A stretch of DNA of 64,000 nt from Chrysoperla carnea (Eukaryota; Arthropoda; Insecta; Neuroptera; Chrysopidae): the NCBI RefSeq assembly GCF_905475395.1, contig NC_058338.1, positions 94,597,435 to 94,661,434 of the forward strand, in the 5' to 3' direction. Both the position numbers and the translations under genes were made by a program. Under the pieces are notes generated by a model, which was not told the origin of the DNA, did not search any database, and saw only the letters and a program-made list of their open reading frames with translations. Positions 45,901 to 56,674 of this stretch are shown here, piece after piece. Within the stretch, counting starts at the first letter, position 1, and each line of letters begins with the position of its first letter.

Positions 45901-46540
45901 TTCATGATGACGCTTGACGCTGAATTTGAGCGTCAAAGTAGGTCACGTGGTAAGTTTAGCACTTTCTGCCATCTGGATGAAAAAAAAACTACAGCAGCGT
46001 CAAATGGTAAGAAGCTAAACGATCGATATAGCCTAATTGGTAGGGCGCTTGACATGCATCCAAGAAGTCCGGGTTCGAGTCCTGGTTCGAGTGTATTTTT
46101 TTCAATTATCTTTAATTAAGATTACTAGACAAGATATTTGTCAATATTTAGTTTACGCCTGTATGTATCATATTTCATCAAATATAGTCTCGAATGATGA
46201 TGTAAATAAATATCGTATGCATGATTATAAGTAAACAAAAAACATTAAATAATAAAAGCTAAACAATGTTTAGTATTTACGATTTGTCGCTGCTGTAGAT
46301 TTTTTTTCATCCATATGGCAGAACGACTTAAACTGACTTTTTATCATAGTAAAGTATATCCTATTTTTATTATCAGGATTAATTTTGAGAGTATTTGATA
46401 AATAAATTTATAATACAGATTTTTTAATGTTTTAATAAAACAAGAATAAAGGTTGAACTTAAAAAAAATTATTTGTTTTGATTTGTTTCAATTGATTGCA
46501 GTAAGGTGAAATTCTAATTTGTCGCTTAAAGCCAGCTCAT
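45900..46540. repeat. MITE family T carrying a SINE insertion
   Basis: Starts TTCATGATGACGCTTGACGC. The right end keeps TTTGTCGCTTAAAGCCAGCT. An inner inverted pair (CTGCCATCTGGATGAAAA and its complement near 46310) flanks the SINE at 46021-46255. Confidence 0.75.
46021..46255 (+). mobile_element. tRNA-derived SINE with perfect 9-bp target-site duplication
   Basis: The head carries a pol III A box (TAGCCTAATTGG) and a perfect B box (GGTTCGAGTCC) in a tRNA-like fold. The anticodon stem, T arm and 3' acceptor strand TTCGAGT are recognisable, but the 5' acceptor strand is mutated. A body of about 150 bases follows and the tail is AT-rich (AAATAATAA). AAGCTAAAC stands directly on both sides (46012-46020 and 46256-46264). 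It is inserted in an older MITE (45900-46540). Confidence 0.85.
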
Positions 46541-46559
46541 TGAAAATAAAGCTCTTGTC

Positions 46560-48250
46560 ATTCATCGCTAAAATATCATCGCTGGTTTTTTTTTTAACTA
46601 AATTTTTGGTGTCTGCGGTCTTAGATATTCTTTATTGAATTGCGATTTTTGTCATTTGTCAAAAATATGATATGTATTGAAACAAACCTACTTAAAACAT
46701 GACTTTGTTGATAAAAAAAGGAGGAAAAGGGGTTGGAAAATTGCCAAATCCAAAAGGTGTTAAATAAATTAAAGTTAAAATTCAATATAATATTTATATT
46801 TTTTATTAATTATTTTTTACATAGTTTTGATATAATTTTCTTTTAAATTACATTTTACAAGTTAGGTACGTACAGGTTTTCTTTTTTTATTAGGATGAAG
46901 CACACTCTAGAAATATACAAGATATCCTTCCCTAAAATAAAAACAGTATTTACAATTCAATACAACGTAAAGCTCAACTCAAAATAAGATGATATTTACG
47001 TGGTAGAACGTTGTAAAAACGTTTTATGGACACCAGGTAGATATTCCGTATCCGTATTTTTAGTGCCTGACTGAATGAAAGTTTAATGTCAGAAAAGTAT
47101 TTTTTCTCCGTTTGATTACTTTTAATTTTTACAAATGCTAAAAAATTTTATATAACTGTATTCAAAAAGCTTACTATTTCCGAAGATATAGCGTCTCATA
47201 AAAAATTTTTCATTTTAAATTTAAAAATAAAATACAGTAGAGATGTTCTAGACACCAAAATATCTCGGAAATAGAAATCAAAGACTCTTTGCTTTTAAAT
47301 ATAAACTTTACAGGCCGTTAAAAGACATATAAAATGGCGGATACGAATTCATATATATTGTGCTTTTATAGTATTATTTTTATTAGGTATAGATGATTAT
47401 AAAATCGTCATCCGTATTTAACATAATGGTTCGGAGAATGCAAGCGAAAAATCCGAGATACCCGCTTCGTGATTTTAACACCAGGAAGGTCATTTGGCCT
47501 TGATCTTCAAATGATCTTCAAAATTGATATGTGCCCTTAATAGTTATTAACTTATTAACACAGACAAATGACTTTTATTGTCCTTGGTAACTTTTAAAAA
47601 ATTGATCTAAAGCTAGAGTTCTAGCGTTCTAGCGAAACCTAACGATTTTCGAAAAAATGTTTTAATTCAAAAATTTAGTTTTTTAATGAGGATCAACCTA
47701 ATTTAAACTGTTATTCTACCTCTTACCTTTTAGCATCTAAATTGATCATTAAAGCAGCCCACAGAACTAAATTAGCCATAATATAGAAAATGGTCCACTC
47801 CATATACACTTCCAATGTTTTGTTAAAAATTTTCATGAATTTTAATGCTAGCTATCCGTCTACTGCTCAAAATTCACGATTATCTGGCCAAATAAATCAT
47901 TTTTATCGAATTCATTTGAGTTAAGACCAGATAGCAGTTTTTTTAATCAATATATATATTTTTAATACCATAGATACAAAAAAACAAAAATTGAAAATAG
48001 ACCTTTTCATTTCAATTACGATTCGTTATTGTTTCGGACAGATAGTAATAAATTGGACAAAGATACAAGATATTTGTTATTTATTTTATCACATAGTTTT
48101 TTTAACAATCTGTCCGATGCAAAAGGCAATCACTTTTTAAAATGAAAAGGTCTATTATTATTATTATTTAGTTACTAATTTTTGACAGTTAAAAACGTCA
48201 CTTTTTTAATTTAAATTTCAGTTTTGATTCCTTGGAAACAAAAATAACAA
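46560..48250. other. Intergenic, mostly unassigned
   Basis: It holds a family E-like fragment at 47630-47770 (CGAAAAAATGTTTTAATTCA, AATGAGGATCAACC) and the MITE at 47996-48156. No gene is seen. Confidence 0.4.
47996..48156. repeat. Small MITE (about 160 bp)
   Basis: AATAGACCTTTTCATT and AATGAAAAGGTCTATT are exact inverted ends. An inner pair, TTCGGACAGAT and ATCTGTCCGA, is also inverted. Confidence 0.8.
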
Positions 48251-48279
48251 AAATAGAAAATTTTTTTAATCGACTCATA

Positions 48280-48295
48280 ATGGAGTATGTACCAC
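48280..48295 (+). other. Candidate orphan first exon (MEYVP)
   Basis: ATG at 48280 opens MEYVP and meets a CAC/GTAAGT donor. A short frame would otherwise read on for about 32 codons. No downstream exon of this frame was recognised. Confidence 0.15.
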
Positions 48296-48949
48296 GTAAG
48301 TTTAAAAAACTACTGATGTGTATTGATGTTGTTGTGAATAACAGGCGAAAATGTGGGTGTTTCAATAGAGTCCTGTAAATTTAAGTGATATATATCCCCT
48401 CTAATTATAGAATTACGAGATCGAGCCTTGATGCAAAATGGCTGATTAGTATTAAAATCTCAACGCTGAAATTTCGCACGGATTTTTTCCGTACATCTCT
48501 CCCGGACCATTAATTTTTATTACTAATTAATTATGTACTATATTATAGACATCTGAAAATCTGATTGCCATTATTTTACGATTACGACGGATTTTTTTTA
48601 TTTATCAATTTTTAACACGACAAACAAACACTGACCATTGATTTGCGTCCTGTAGTCACATCAAAATGATAGACCGCAGTATTTAATCCGAATAATGGAT
48701 CTGAACTCGTATCATGACATTACTCATATCACTTATAGTAATCCCATTTACTACGAAATTAACGATTTTTAATCTTTGAATGCTTCGAGGAACTGAACCG
48801 CCTGGAACTGATTAAAATATAATCAAACTGATCGGAGTACCACTTTGTGGTGACATCAAGTATTCTGCTTCATTCCCTATGGAATGAAGCAGCATACTTG
48901 TTGGAACGAGAGTCGTCGTCTAAAGCTCTCTTTTGACTTGAACCTGTTA

Positions 48950-49330
48950 TTCTCGTAGCAAGGAATAACTACGAAAAGTCCATCTTGATTACTGGAACTT
49001 TGCGCTGGAAAGCATGTGACAGACCAAACTGTGTATAACCACAGCTCGCCTGAAACTCACTATAGTACAGTTGGCAACGGTGTTAGGGCTCTTAACAAGA
49101 CACGGTTGATTGAATTATCAGCTTCAAAACATGGGAATCTCTGATGATTCCACTTGTAGCGCCTGTATGGAGTCCGAAACATAAGATCCATAAATCCTGG
49201 GAGAAATCCTAGCGGAGAAGCTGTGATCTTTCTGCGTGGCATCTGGCTTCGACGGAAACCTATAGCTCTATCTGCTTAATATAACACCTCTTAAATGGAA
49301 ACCTTTCGCCTTCGGGTGGCAGGTTGTTCT
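48950..49330 (+). pseudogene. Decayed LINE C-terminus (Jockey/LOA-like)
   Basis: One reading gives QTKLCITTARLKLTIVQLAT then LGLLTRHG. A shifted reading gives LNYQLQNMGISDDSTCSACM and ESET, the pattern (LLTGH...LN..L..MG..D...C..C...E) seen at the end of Jockey/LOA/I-type ORF2. There are several stops and a frame change. It is a different copy from the element at the right edge of the window. Confidence 0.6.
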
Positions 49331-49659
49331 CATTTAGATCATGTCATCATTTACTAAATCGGTTCAAAGTTTATTTCATGTTAAGATCGTGCCTGCCAAA
49401 CTTAGATTTGAGTAAATATTTTTTGAGTAATAGGCTCGCAAAAATATGGCGAGGATCATTTGACTTTACCCATAAACCAAGTTCTATATAGATCAAGGCT
49501 ATCCCTTAGTAATGAGGAATTAAGTAATAAGGACACAAATGGGAAGTTACGGTGAAGTATTTTTGTACGGCTTTCTCCCGTGTGTTTTAACTGTATAAAA
49601 AAATGACGGAAAACCTAATTTGGTAAAAAAACAGCGGTACCGGGTGTTTTAAAAAATTT

Positions 49660-49870
49660 TTAATCTCCCGTCAATTTCCGAAGTCCTACGCGATTTATTT
49701 ATGTAATTGGCTTCGAATACAGAATTAGTATCCAGCAACGCCGTACATTTGCTGGTGCAGGGGTGAGACACAAAGGGATGTGACATTCATATTCTCACCG
49801 GTACCGCTCTAAACTGCCGGTGCTTAAATTACTTTTCCCTAAAGGAGCATTTTTTTCAATATGAATCCGG
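49660..49870. repeat. Family L repeat, fragment
   Basis: Shares CTCCCGTCAATTTCCGAAG, CCAGCAACGCCGTACAT and GGTGCAGGGGTGAGACAC with the 18378-18946 element. Confidence 0.65.
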
Positions 49871-50108
49871 TTTGTAATCAAATTGATTTAAATAGCATCA
49901 AGATTAAATTTTCGACCAGAAAAAAAATTCAAAGTTAATATCTCGAAGTAATGAGGCGATTGGAAATTATCAGGGTAGGCTAGATTTGTTATTTGAAGAA
50001 ATTCCAGCAATTGATATGAATATCGTTTGTATCAGAGAGTCCTGACGCATTTTTCAGATTAAATACCCGGTCTATGAATAATTCAACTCTTATTCCAAAA
50101 ATACAACA

Positions 50109-50114
50109 TTTATT
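50109..50114 (-). promoter_or_regulatory. Probable AANAT polyadenylation signal
   Basis: AATAAA on the minus strand, about 60 bases beyond the AANAT stop codon. Confidence 0.55.
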
Positions 50115-50172
50115 GAACACCGTGAGATTTGATTATCGATATAATAGTTTCAGATGTCTACAAGTAATCAAT

Positions 50173-50349
50173 TCAACTCGATAAATCTTTGACCATAATT
50201 TTTAGATATTCATGTGGTTCGGATACTTGGAACACTTGATTATCGTATTTATCTTTGTAATCTGTATATTTAACCTCTAATATTGTTTTACAACCTAGAC
50301 TTTCATTAACGCGTTGCGAGAATAATCCAGTTGCATCCGCTTTGAAGAT
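50173..50349 (-). CDS. AANAT coding exon 3 and stop
   Basis: 58 codons plus TGA after the TTTTTTTAAAG acceptor. It encodes IFKADATGLFSQRVNESLGC and then TILEVKYTDYKDKYDNQVF, the conserved AANAT C-terminus. AATAAA on the minus strand (50114-50109) follows about 60 bases past the stop. Confidence 0.92.
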   Translation of the reverse strand: MFKADATGLFSQRVNESLGCKTILEVKYTDYKDKYDNQVFQVSEPHEYLKIMVKDLSS

Positions 50350-53300
50350 CTTTAAAAAAAGAAAAAGAACATTATTTATATATATATATATATATTTAAA
50401 AATTTTTAATCGATATTTTTGGAACTATAATGCTTCGCGCAATTGTTGGATGTGGGCTAGGCAGAAACAGGGTTGTCAGAAAAATATTCAGTCAGTAGCC
50501 TCACCTAAGATAATATAAAAAGGAATTTTAACTGTCGATTAAAGTACTGTCATGCTAACTCCCATAATAATAAAAACAAGTGAAAACAAACAATTGACTG
50601 AATTAATTGTTGAAATACCATGCATAGTCAGTGTTGATTTCTTTATCACATAACACATACATACATGTGACACATACATACCTGATATTCAAGTATGGTA
50701 CATACTATAAAATTTCCGCCTAATTGGCGCCGTCACGGGTAAACAGTGATGTTTACGAAAAAATGTTTCAAGCAAAAGTTGTTTATTTTTTGATAAGGAA
50801 CATTTTTTACATTTAAACTTTTGTTCTATCTCTAACGGTTTACAAGATGGATCCTACGGACCCAAGACCCAATTGTCCTATGATGCTCATTTACGAACTC
50901 GACCTCACTTTTTACGTCCTGAGTACGCTGTAAAAATTTCAGCTTGATATCTTTTTTCGTTTTTGAGTTATCGTGTCCACAGACGGGCGGACGGACGGAC
51001 AATCGGAAATGGACTAATTAGGTGATTCTATGAACACCTATAGCAAAATTTTGTGCGTGGCATTAATATTTTTAAGCGTTACAAACTTGGGACTAAACTT
51101 AGTATACCTTGCATATTACATATATGCATGGTATAAAAATTTTATTATATTTTATAGATATCTAAAGTATTCTTAATACTGAGAACAAGTAAATTAGTAA
51201 TTTCAATTTAAAAACCAGATTGTTAAAATATTATTAGAAAAATCTAAACAATTTATTTGCAAACAGTCTTTGTAGAAGTACATACGCTTCTCAAATGCAC
51301 TTCGAGAACTAAAAATAACTTTTGGTTCTTTGGTTGCACCGTTATGTCTTTAACAAAAATGTGAAGCAGTAAGGAAATGAACTTCCCCAAAAATATATCG
51401 CGTATTTTGTGGTATTCAGGAAAGCATACTTCTTTGGCTTTTTTTAGAAGTCAATATACTGCCTCACTAGGATGTTTTAAGTGACCACGATTTATTGCAT
51501 CTGTGCAGTCAGAGCTTCCATTTGAAAAAAAGTACTGGAGGACGAAACAAATACTGCCCAACCACAAAGATAATAAATATAGTCTGTATTTTTGAATTTC
51601 TGTTAATTCACAATTATCAGGTATATTTCAATGATATATTGTGTTTCATCAACTAAACAAATGGGTGCGTTTAGCAGAAAAAAGCGCTAGGAAGCGCTTG
51701 TAAGCAAAATGACTATTGTTAAGCGGTAAGCGCTGTCAAATAGTAAATAGCTATATTCCTCTAGGACGATAAGTTAGCTTTAACCGGGGAACCTAACCTA
51801 ATTTAAATATATGTTTGTAAATTATTCATATTAAAAAATTACCAATAATGAATAATAACAGTTTGGCTGATAAGTCCCCGGTCTGACACATAGATGGCGT
51901 CGCTAGTATTAAATGCATATTATTTTTATATAGTACCAACCTTCAAATGATTCGTGTCAAAATTTGACGTCTGTAAGTCAATTAGTTTGTGAGATAGAGC
52001 GTCTTTTGTGAAGCAACTTTTGTTATTGTGAAAAAAATGGAAAAAATGGAATTTCGTGTTTTGATAAAATACTGTTTTCTGAAGGGAAAAAATACAGAGT
52101 CCGAAAACTCATTATCAAGCCAAGTTTTTGCTTCCACTGTATTTTTTCCCTTCAGAAAACAGTATTTTATCAAAACACGAAATTCCTTTTTTGCCATTTT
52201 TTTCACAATAACAAAAGTTGCTTCACAAAAGACGCTCTATCTCACAAACTAATTGACTTACAGACGTCAAATTTTGACACGAATCATTTGAAGGTTGGTA
52301 CTATATAAAAATAATATGCATTTAATACTAGCGACGCCATCTATGTGTCAGACCGGGGACTTATCAGCCAACCTATTATATTAAATAATGGCGGATTGTG
52401 TCAGCGCAACTGAAGTTAGCAAACATGTCCTGGCCGAAAACTGTGCAGTTTGTTTTTCAGCGCTAGTAAGAGCTCTCAAGCGCTTTTTTCTGCCAAACGC
52501 ACTCAATGAAGCTCTTTAATATTATGAAGCAGAAATTCGAATGTATTATATATATTCGAATATTAGAATATACGTTTATCATTCTAAAGTTAATTTTTTT
52601 AGTCGCTATAATTAATTATTAAACAAGTGAAAACAAACAATTGACAGAGTTAATTTTTGAAATATCATGTTGATGACTCTATCACATTACGTACGCAAAG
52701 ATGCACTTCGAGAACTAAAAAGAACAAGATTTTTGTTCTCTGGTTGCACCGTTAACTTTAGCAAGAATGTGAAGTCGTAAAAATAAAGAATTTCCCCAAA
52801 AAATTATCGCGTATTTTGTGGCATTCAGGGCGGATGAATATTGGGATGAAGAGGGGGGATGGGTTTATGTTTTCGATTATTGAATATTAATTAAATTAAA
52901 TTTCAAATACTTACTTTAAAATTATTTTTCTGTGCCACTTCCAGACTACGTTTTAATAATTTTTTTGCAATACCCAGACCACGATAATCAGAATCAACCG
53001 ATAATATTCTACATTCGAATATGGTATCAATTGAATGTTGTTCGAATAAATTAATTTTCATATTTTGTTCATATAAAAATCGAAATATTGTCTTGAATTT
53101 TTCATCGTTCTGTTGTTCTAAATTCTCTTGGGCGGTTTTTATATCATCTTTACGTAATATACCATTCAATGCAACACCACCAATCTAATTTCCAAAAAAA
53201 ATAAAAAAAGTTTTGTTAACGATTTAAAAAAACTTGAAATTCTCTATAAAAAGTTCCTTTTCAAAATTTGCGTTATATTCACAGCATGTTTAAAAAAATA

Positions 53301-54651
53301 TTTTCATGAGATACGCTTGACGCTGAGTTTGAGCGTCTAATTAGGTCACGTTTAAAAGCTAACAATGTTTAGCAATGTTTAGCTTTTTACGATTTGACGC
53401 TGCTAAAGATTTTTTTTTATCCAGATGGCAAAACGACCTAAACTGACTTTTTATCATAGTAAAGTTTACCTTATTTTTATTATCGGGATTAATTTTGAGA
53501 GTATTGGATAAATAAATTTATAATATATATTTTTTAACCGACTTCAAACCAAAAAAAGGAGGTTATCAATTCGACTGTATTTTTTTTTTTTAATGTTTGT
53601 TACTTCAGAACTTTTGACAGAGTGAACCGATTTTGATGATTCTTTATCTATTTGAAAGCTTTTGCTTCCCGTGCGGTCCCATTTCAGTTTGGTCTAGTTC
53701 TGACAACGGCATCCATGAGAAAACCATAAAAGTCTTAAATTTGCATTAAGTATGTACGACAAGAGGAAGATTAACTCAATATCACGCCAACCAATTTCGA
53801 TGATTCTTTATTAGTGACAAATTAGTTAGTGTACTTTAGATTCACTAAAAATCACAAAATAAAAAAAACTTTTAACAAAAAGAAAACCGACTTCAAAAGA
53901 AAAACTTTTCTAAAACAAATTAATATGCACTTAAAAGTAAAAAAATAACGATAATATAATGTAGTTAAAATTATTGTTATTTTTGGAGTCGGTGTCAGCC
54001 AAGGAAACAACTGTGATAGAACAGTTTGCTACATTAACTTGGCTGACACCGACTCCAAAAATAACAATAATTTTAACTGTATCGTTATTTTTTTTACTTT
54101 TTAGTGCATATTAATTTGTTTTGGAAAAGTTTTTCTTTTGAAGTCGGTTTTCTTTTTGTTAAAAGTTTTTTTTATTTATTTATGTTTTAATAAAACGAGT
54201 TCACATAGTTCTATTTTTTTCAGCTAGGTGAAATCTTAATTTGTCGCTTAAAGCCAGCATCAAGCGTCATCATGAAATTACATCTTGTATTTGTAAGTCA
54301 ATTCCCTTTTTATGTCATTTTATTTTATGTTTGAAGATAATGTTTACACCCTCCTTCTCATTTCATATTTAAATCTATAGAGGACAGCTCAATATTTTGG
54401 AATCAGAAATAAAATATAAAAATTAATAAATTCGTATAAAAGAAAAATACCTTTAAATTAGATTTATCAACTGCCATCACAGATAAACCATCTTTTAACG
54501 TATTCATGCTATGATTCTCAAGCAATTCATGAGCTTCACCATAATTACATAATCGCATTGATGCATTTAATGGTTCGTCAGGGAAGAAATTATTACGTAA
54601 ATGTATTATTACATCATTGTAACGTTCTGGTGGAATATCAAGTATTTCCAT
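50173..54651 (-). CDS. Insect arylalkylamine N-acetyltransferase (dopamine N-acetyltransferase-like)
   Basis: Three coding exons on the minus strand (54651-54451, 53184-52915, 50349-50173), all phase 0, give 215 aa, the usual length of insect AANATs. Family role: transfer of acetyl from acetyl-CoA to arylalkylamines such as dopamine, serotonin, octopamine and tyramine, for amine inactivation and for cuticle tanning and pigment balance in the cytosol. Seen: FFPDEPLN near residue 22 with the Glu (residue 26) that matches the catalytic Glu of Drosophila Dat; the GNAT acetyl-CoA loop YRGLGIAKKLL (residues 134-144, R-G-x-G-x-A); and the C-terminal ADATGLFSQRVNESLG and EVKYTDYKD segments typical of the family. 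The start lies nine bases after an acceptor-like TTGCAG, so a non-coding 5' exon is likely upstream. The exact paralogue and substrate cannot be told. Confidence 0.93.
50567..51135 (+). repeat. Dispersed repeat B, full-length copy (AANAT intron 2)
   Basis: It runs from ACAAGTGAAAACAAACAATT through AAACAGTGATGTTTACGAAA, a GGACGGACGGACAATCGGAA core and AAGCGTTACAAACTTGGGAC to ATATGCATGGTATA. No frame. The same order is seen in the copies at 42938, 56675 and 58144. Confidence 0.85.
51296..51425 (+). repeat. Repeat C, copy 1
   Basis: ATGCACTTCGAGAACTAAAA, GGTTGCACCGTTATG and ATCGCGTATTTTGTGGTATT recur at 52702-52830. Confidence 0.7.
51861..52373. mobile_element. Fold-back mariner-derived element
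   Basis: Arms 51861-52096 and 52138-52373 are near-perfect inverted copies. The outer ends read GTTTGGCTGATAAGTCC and its complement, next to TA (mutated to CA on the left). Each arm carries the 5' end of a mariner transposase frame (MEKMEFRVLIKYCFLKGKNT and MAKKEFRVLIKYCFLKGKNT). The right arm extends to VEAKTWLDNEFSDS across the loop. It has no catalytic domain, so it is a non-autonomous hairpin element. It lies in AANAT intron 2. Confidence 0.85.
52702..52830 (+). repeat. Repeat C, copy 2
   Basis: GATGCACTTCGAGAACTAAA, TGGTTGCACCGTTAAC and TTATCGCGTATTTTGTGGCA match copy 1. A truncated family B start (52623-52690) precedes it. Confidence 0.7.
52915..53184 (-). CDS. AANAT coding exon 2 (acetyl-CoA binding)
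   Basis: 90 codons starting IGGVALNGILRKDD after GGAAATTAG and ending AQKNNFK at AAA/GTAAGT. It contains CRILSVDSDYRGLGIAKKLL, the core GNAT motif A. Confidence 0.93.
53302..54277. repeat. MITE family T with a nested element (AANAT intron 1)
   Basis: TTTCATGAGATACGCTTGAC and GCATCAAGCGTCATCATGAA are its inverted ends. At about 53536 it is interrupted by another repeat that ends near 54180, after which TGTTTTAATAAAACGAG resumes the family T sequence. Confidence 0.75.
53536..54180. repeat. Nested repeat with a long hairpin (GGAGTCGGTGTCAGCCAAG type)
   Basis: It opens AACCGACTTCAAACCAAAAA. Inverted arms 53856-54007 and 54033-54180 share AACCGACTTCAAAAGAAAAA, ATTAATATGCACT, TTGTTATTTTTGGAGTCGG and TGTCAGCCAAG with their complements, around a loop of about 25 bases. 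Confidence 0.8.
54451..54651 (-). CDS. AANAT coding exon 1
   Basis: 67 codons beginning MEILDIPPERYNDVIIHLRN and ending SVMAVDKSNLK at AAG/GTATTT. It carries the FFPDEPLN motif. A candidate acceptor ends at 54660, upstream of the ATG. Confidence 0.9.
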
Positions 54652-54765
54652 TTTAATATCTGCAAAAAAAAATTTAAGATTTTGAATTCCAATACATAAA
54701 TGTTTAATCAATTATCGCCTCTGTCTATACTTTAATTTGGTTTTCATTTTATATACTACTAGCGA

Positions 54766-55095
54766 CCCGCCCCGGCTTCGCACGGGTGCAACTTTTCTGT
54801 AGACCTTTCCAATGTGTACAATACTTAGTACATTATTTTGATAAAACTCGTAGGGTTCAGCCTGCGTTTGCAATGTATGCGGGAAAAATGTAATTATTTA
54901 CGACATCAATTTAGAAACCTCAAAAATAGCAGTACTTCCCCACTATTTAATGGATGTTATTATACACATAAACCTTCCTCTTGAATCACTCTATCTATTA
55001 AAAAAAAACCGCATCAAAATCCGTTGCGTAGTTTCAAAGATTTAAGCATACATAGGGACAGAGAAAGCGACTTTGTTTTATACTATGTAGTGATT
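54766..55095 (+). repeat. Dispersed insect repeat resembling a LINE (RTE-type) 3' end
   Basis: It opens ACTAGCGACCCGCCCCGGCT and closes AGCGACTTTGTTTTATACTA. I recognise this as a widely spread insect repeat, but the class assignment is from memory and unsure. Confidence 0.5.
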
Positions 55096-55499
55096 TAGTG
55101 GCTATCAATGGTTGGTTTAAGGTTGTTGAGGATTTACAGAAAAAGAAACACCTTTTACTTAAAATTTTGAGAAATTGTTTTTTAATATGTTAAGAAGTCA
55201 CACAGTGGCAGATCCACCCATATGGGCATAATGGGCATGCCCATCACCTAAATAGACTTATGATTTAATAAAATTTAAAAAAAAATCGCTTTAAATAGTT
55301 AGTCTATTGTTCGTAATTTCATAGTTTAAGTTAATTATTAAAATTCCCTGTGAAGAAGGTGTTGAATGTCAGTGCTTGCATTATTTCTTTTTATCAACTA
55401 GAAGAGTTTGAAAAACCATCACAATTTAGGCGACCTTTTACCCGCCATTTATTTGGTTTTCTAAAGTTTCGAAAATATTTTCTAGAATATCTTGTAGAA

Positions 55500-56232
55500 A
55501 TATTTTTCTACAAGACCACTAGTTGAAGCTACCTGCAAATTTTCAACACTCTATCTTTTATAATTTTGTAGAAAATGGATACTAAAATGTTATCCTAATT
55601 TGCGCCCTCGCGGATAAACAGGGATATTTACGAAAAAAATGATTTGAACAAAAGTTGTTTATTTTTTTATAAGGAACATTTTTTTACAATTAAACTTTTT
55701 TTCTATCTCTAACGGTTTACAAGATGGGTCCTACGGACTCAAGATCTTGACCTATGCTGCTCATTTACAAACTCAATTTCACTTTTTACGCCCTGAGCAC
55801 GCTTTATAAAATTTCAGATATCCTTTTTCGTTTTTGAGTTATCGTGTCCACGGACAGTCAGACAGACGGATAACCAGAAATGGAGTCTTTGGGTAATTTT
55901 ATTACCACCTATCAGCGTTGCCAACTCTACCAACTTTCAGGTAGATCTACCAACTTTAAGTATTCTTAGAATAGAAAGTTGGTAGATTACAAACTTTGTG
56001 TAATTCAAAGCAACTAGGTCAAAGATTAGGTCTACCAACTTTTAAGCAGAATTTGCTGAAAACTACCAACTTTTTAAATCATATCTACCACTTAGACAGA
56101 TTTTGGGTTGGCAACGCTGCCACCTATACCAATAATTTGTTCGTATAGCATCAATATTTCTAAGCGTTAAAAACTTGGGACAAAACTTAGTATACCCTGG
56201 TGTATGTTACATATGTACAGGATATAATCAGC
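55500..56232 (+). repeat. Dispersed repeat B, 5'-different copy interrupted by a hAT MITE
   Basis: Contains AAACTTTTTTTCTATCTCTA, GTCCTACGGACTC and AGCGTTAAAAACTTGGGAC in the B order. The hAT MITE sits at 55913-56119. Confidence 0.75.
55913..56119. mobile_element. hAT-type MITE with 8-bp target-site duplication
   Basis: The terminal inverted repeats are CAGCGTTGCCAAC and GTTGGCAACGCTG. CCACCTAT is duplicated exactly on both sides (55905-55912 and 56120-56127). The 8-bp duplication and CAG ends are typical of hAT transposons. The interior of 207 bases repeats TACCAACTTT and has no coding capacity. It is inserted in a copy of the 600-bp dispersed repeat. Confidence 0.88.
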
Positions 56233-56674
56233 AATTTTCGCAACTTATTTTCTATCGGCAAATTATGTGAATTATGCAAAATGTTAAATATCGTGATGTT
56301 ATCGATAAAAGAATGCAAATATTTAAAATATAAAAACCGCTATTATTTACACAAATCGATTTTTAAAACATAATATTTCAATATAATTGTGAATAACGCA
56401 TGCGTGCGCATGTGCAATAATCGATTTAATTTTTAAAAAGAAGAACGAGTAATATCATCATATGTCATTAACAATGGGTATAAAATGCGCACGAGGTGAT
56501 CGTGATGATGATGGGCTAGATGTTATTTTAACTTTATGATATGTGATGGTATGTTAGTCCAAGAAAATTCACAATTCTGAAACGAGCATTTTCTACAATG
56601 TATAGTTATAGGTTTTTATACTCATGTATACAGGGTGTCTATTTAAGTTGACTACATATGGAAAACTTTTTATA

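Noticed and set aside
52028-52252. Two overlapping frames of 74 codons, one on each strand, with nearly the same protein
   Set aside because: This is the effect of the mariner palindrome reading itself in both directions, not two genes.
54403-54711. Longer start for the AANAT using the ATG upstream of 54651
   Set aside because: The extra 20 residues cross an acceptor-like TTGCAG and are hydrophobic and unlike the family, whose members begin close to MEILDI.
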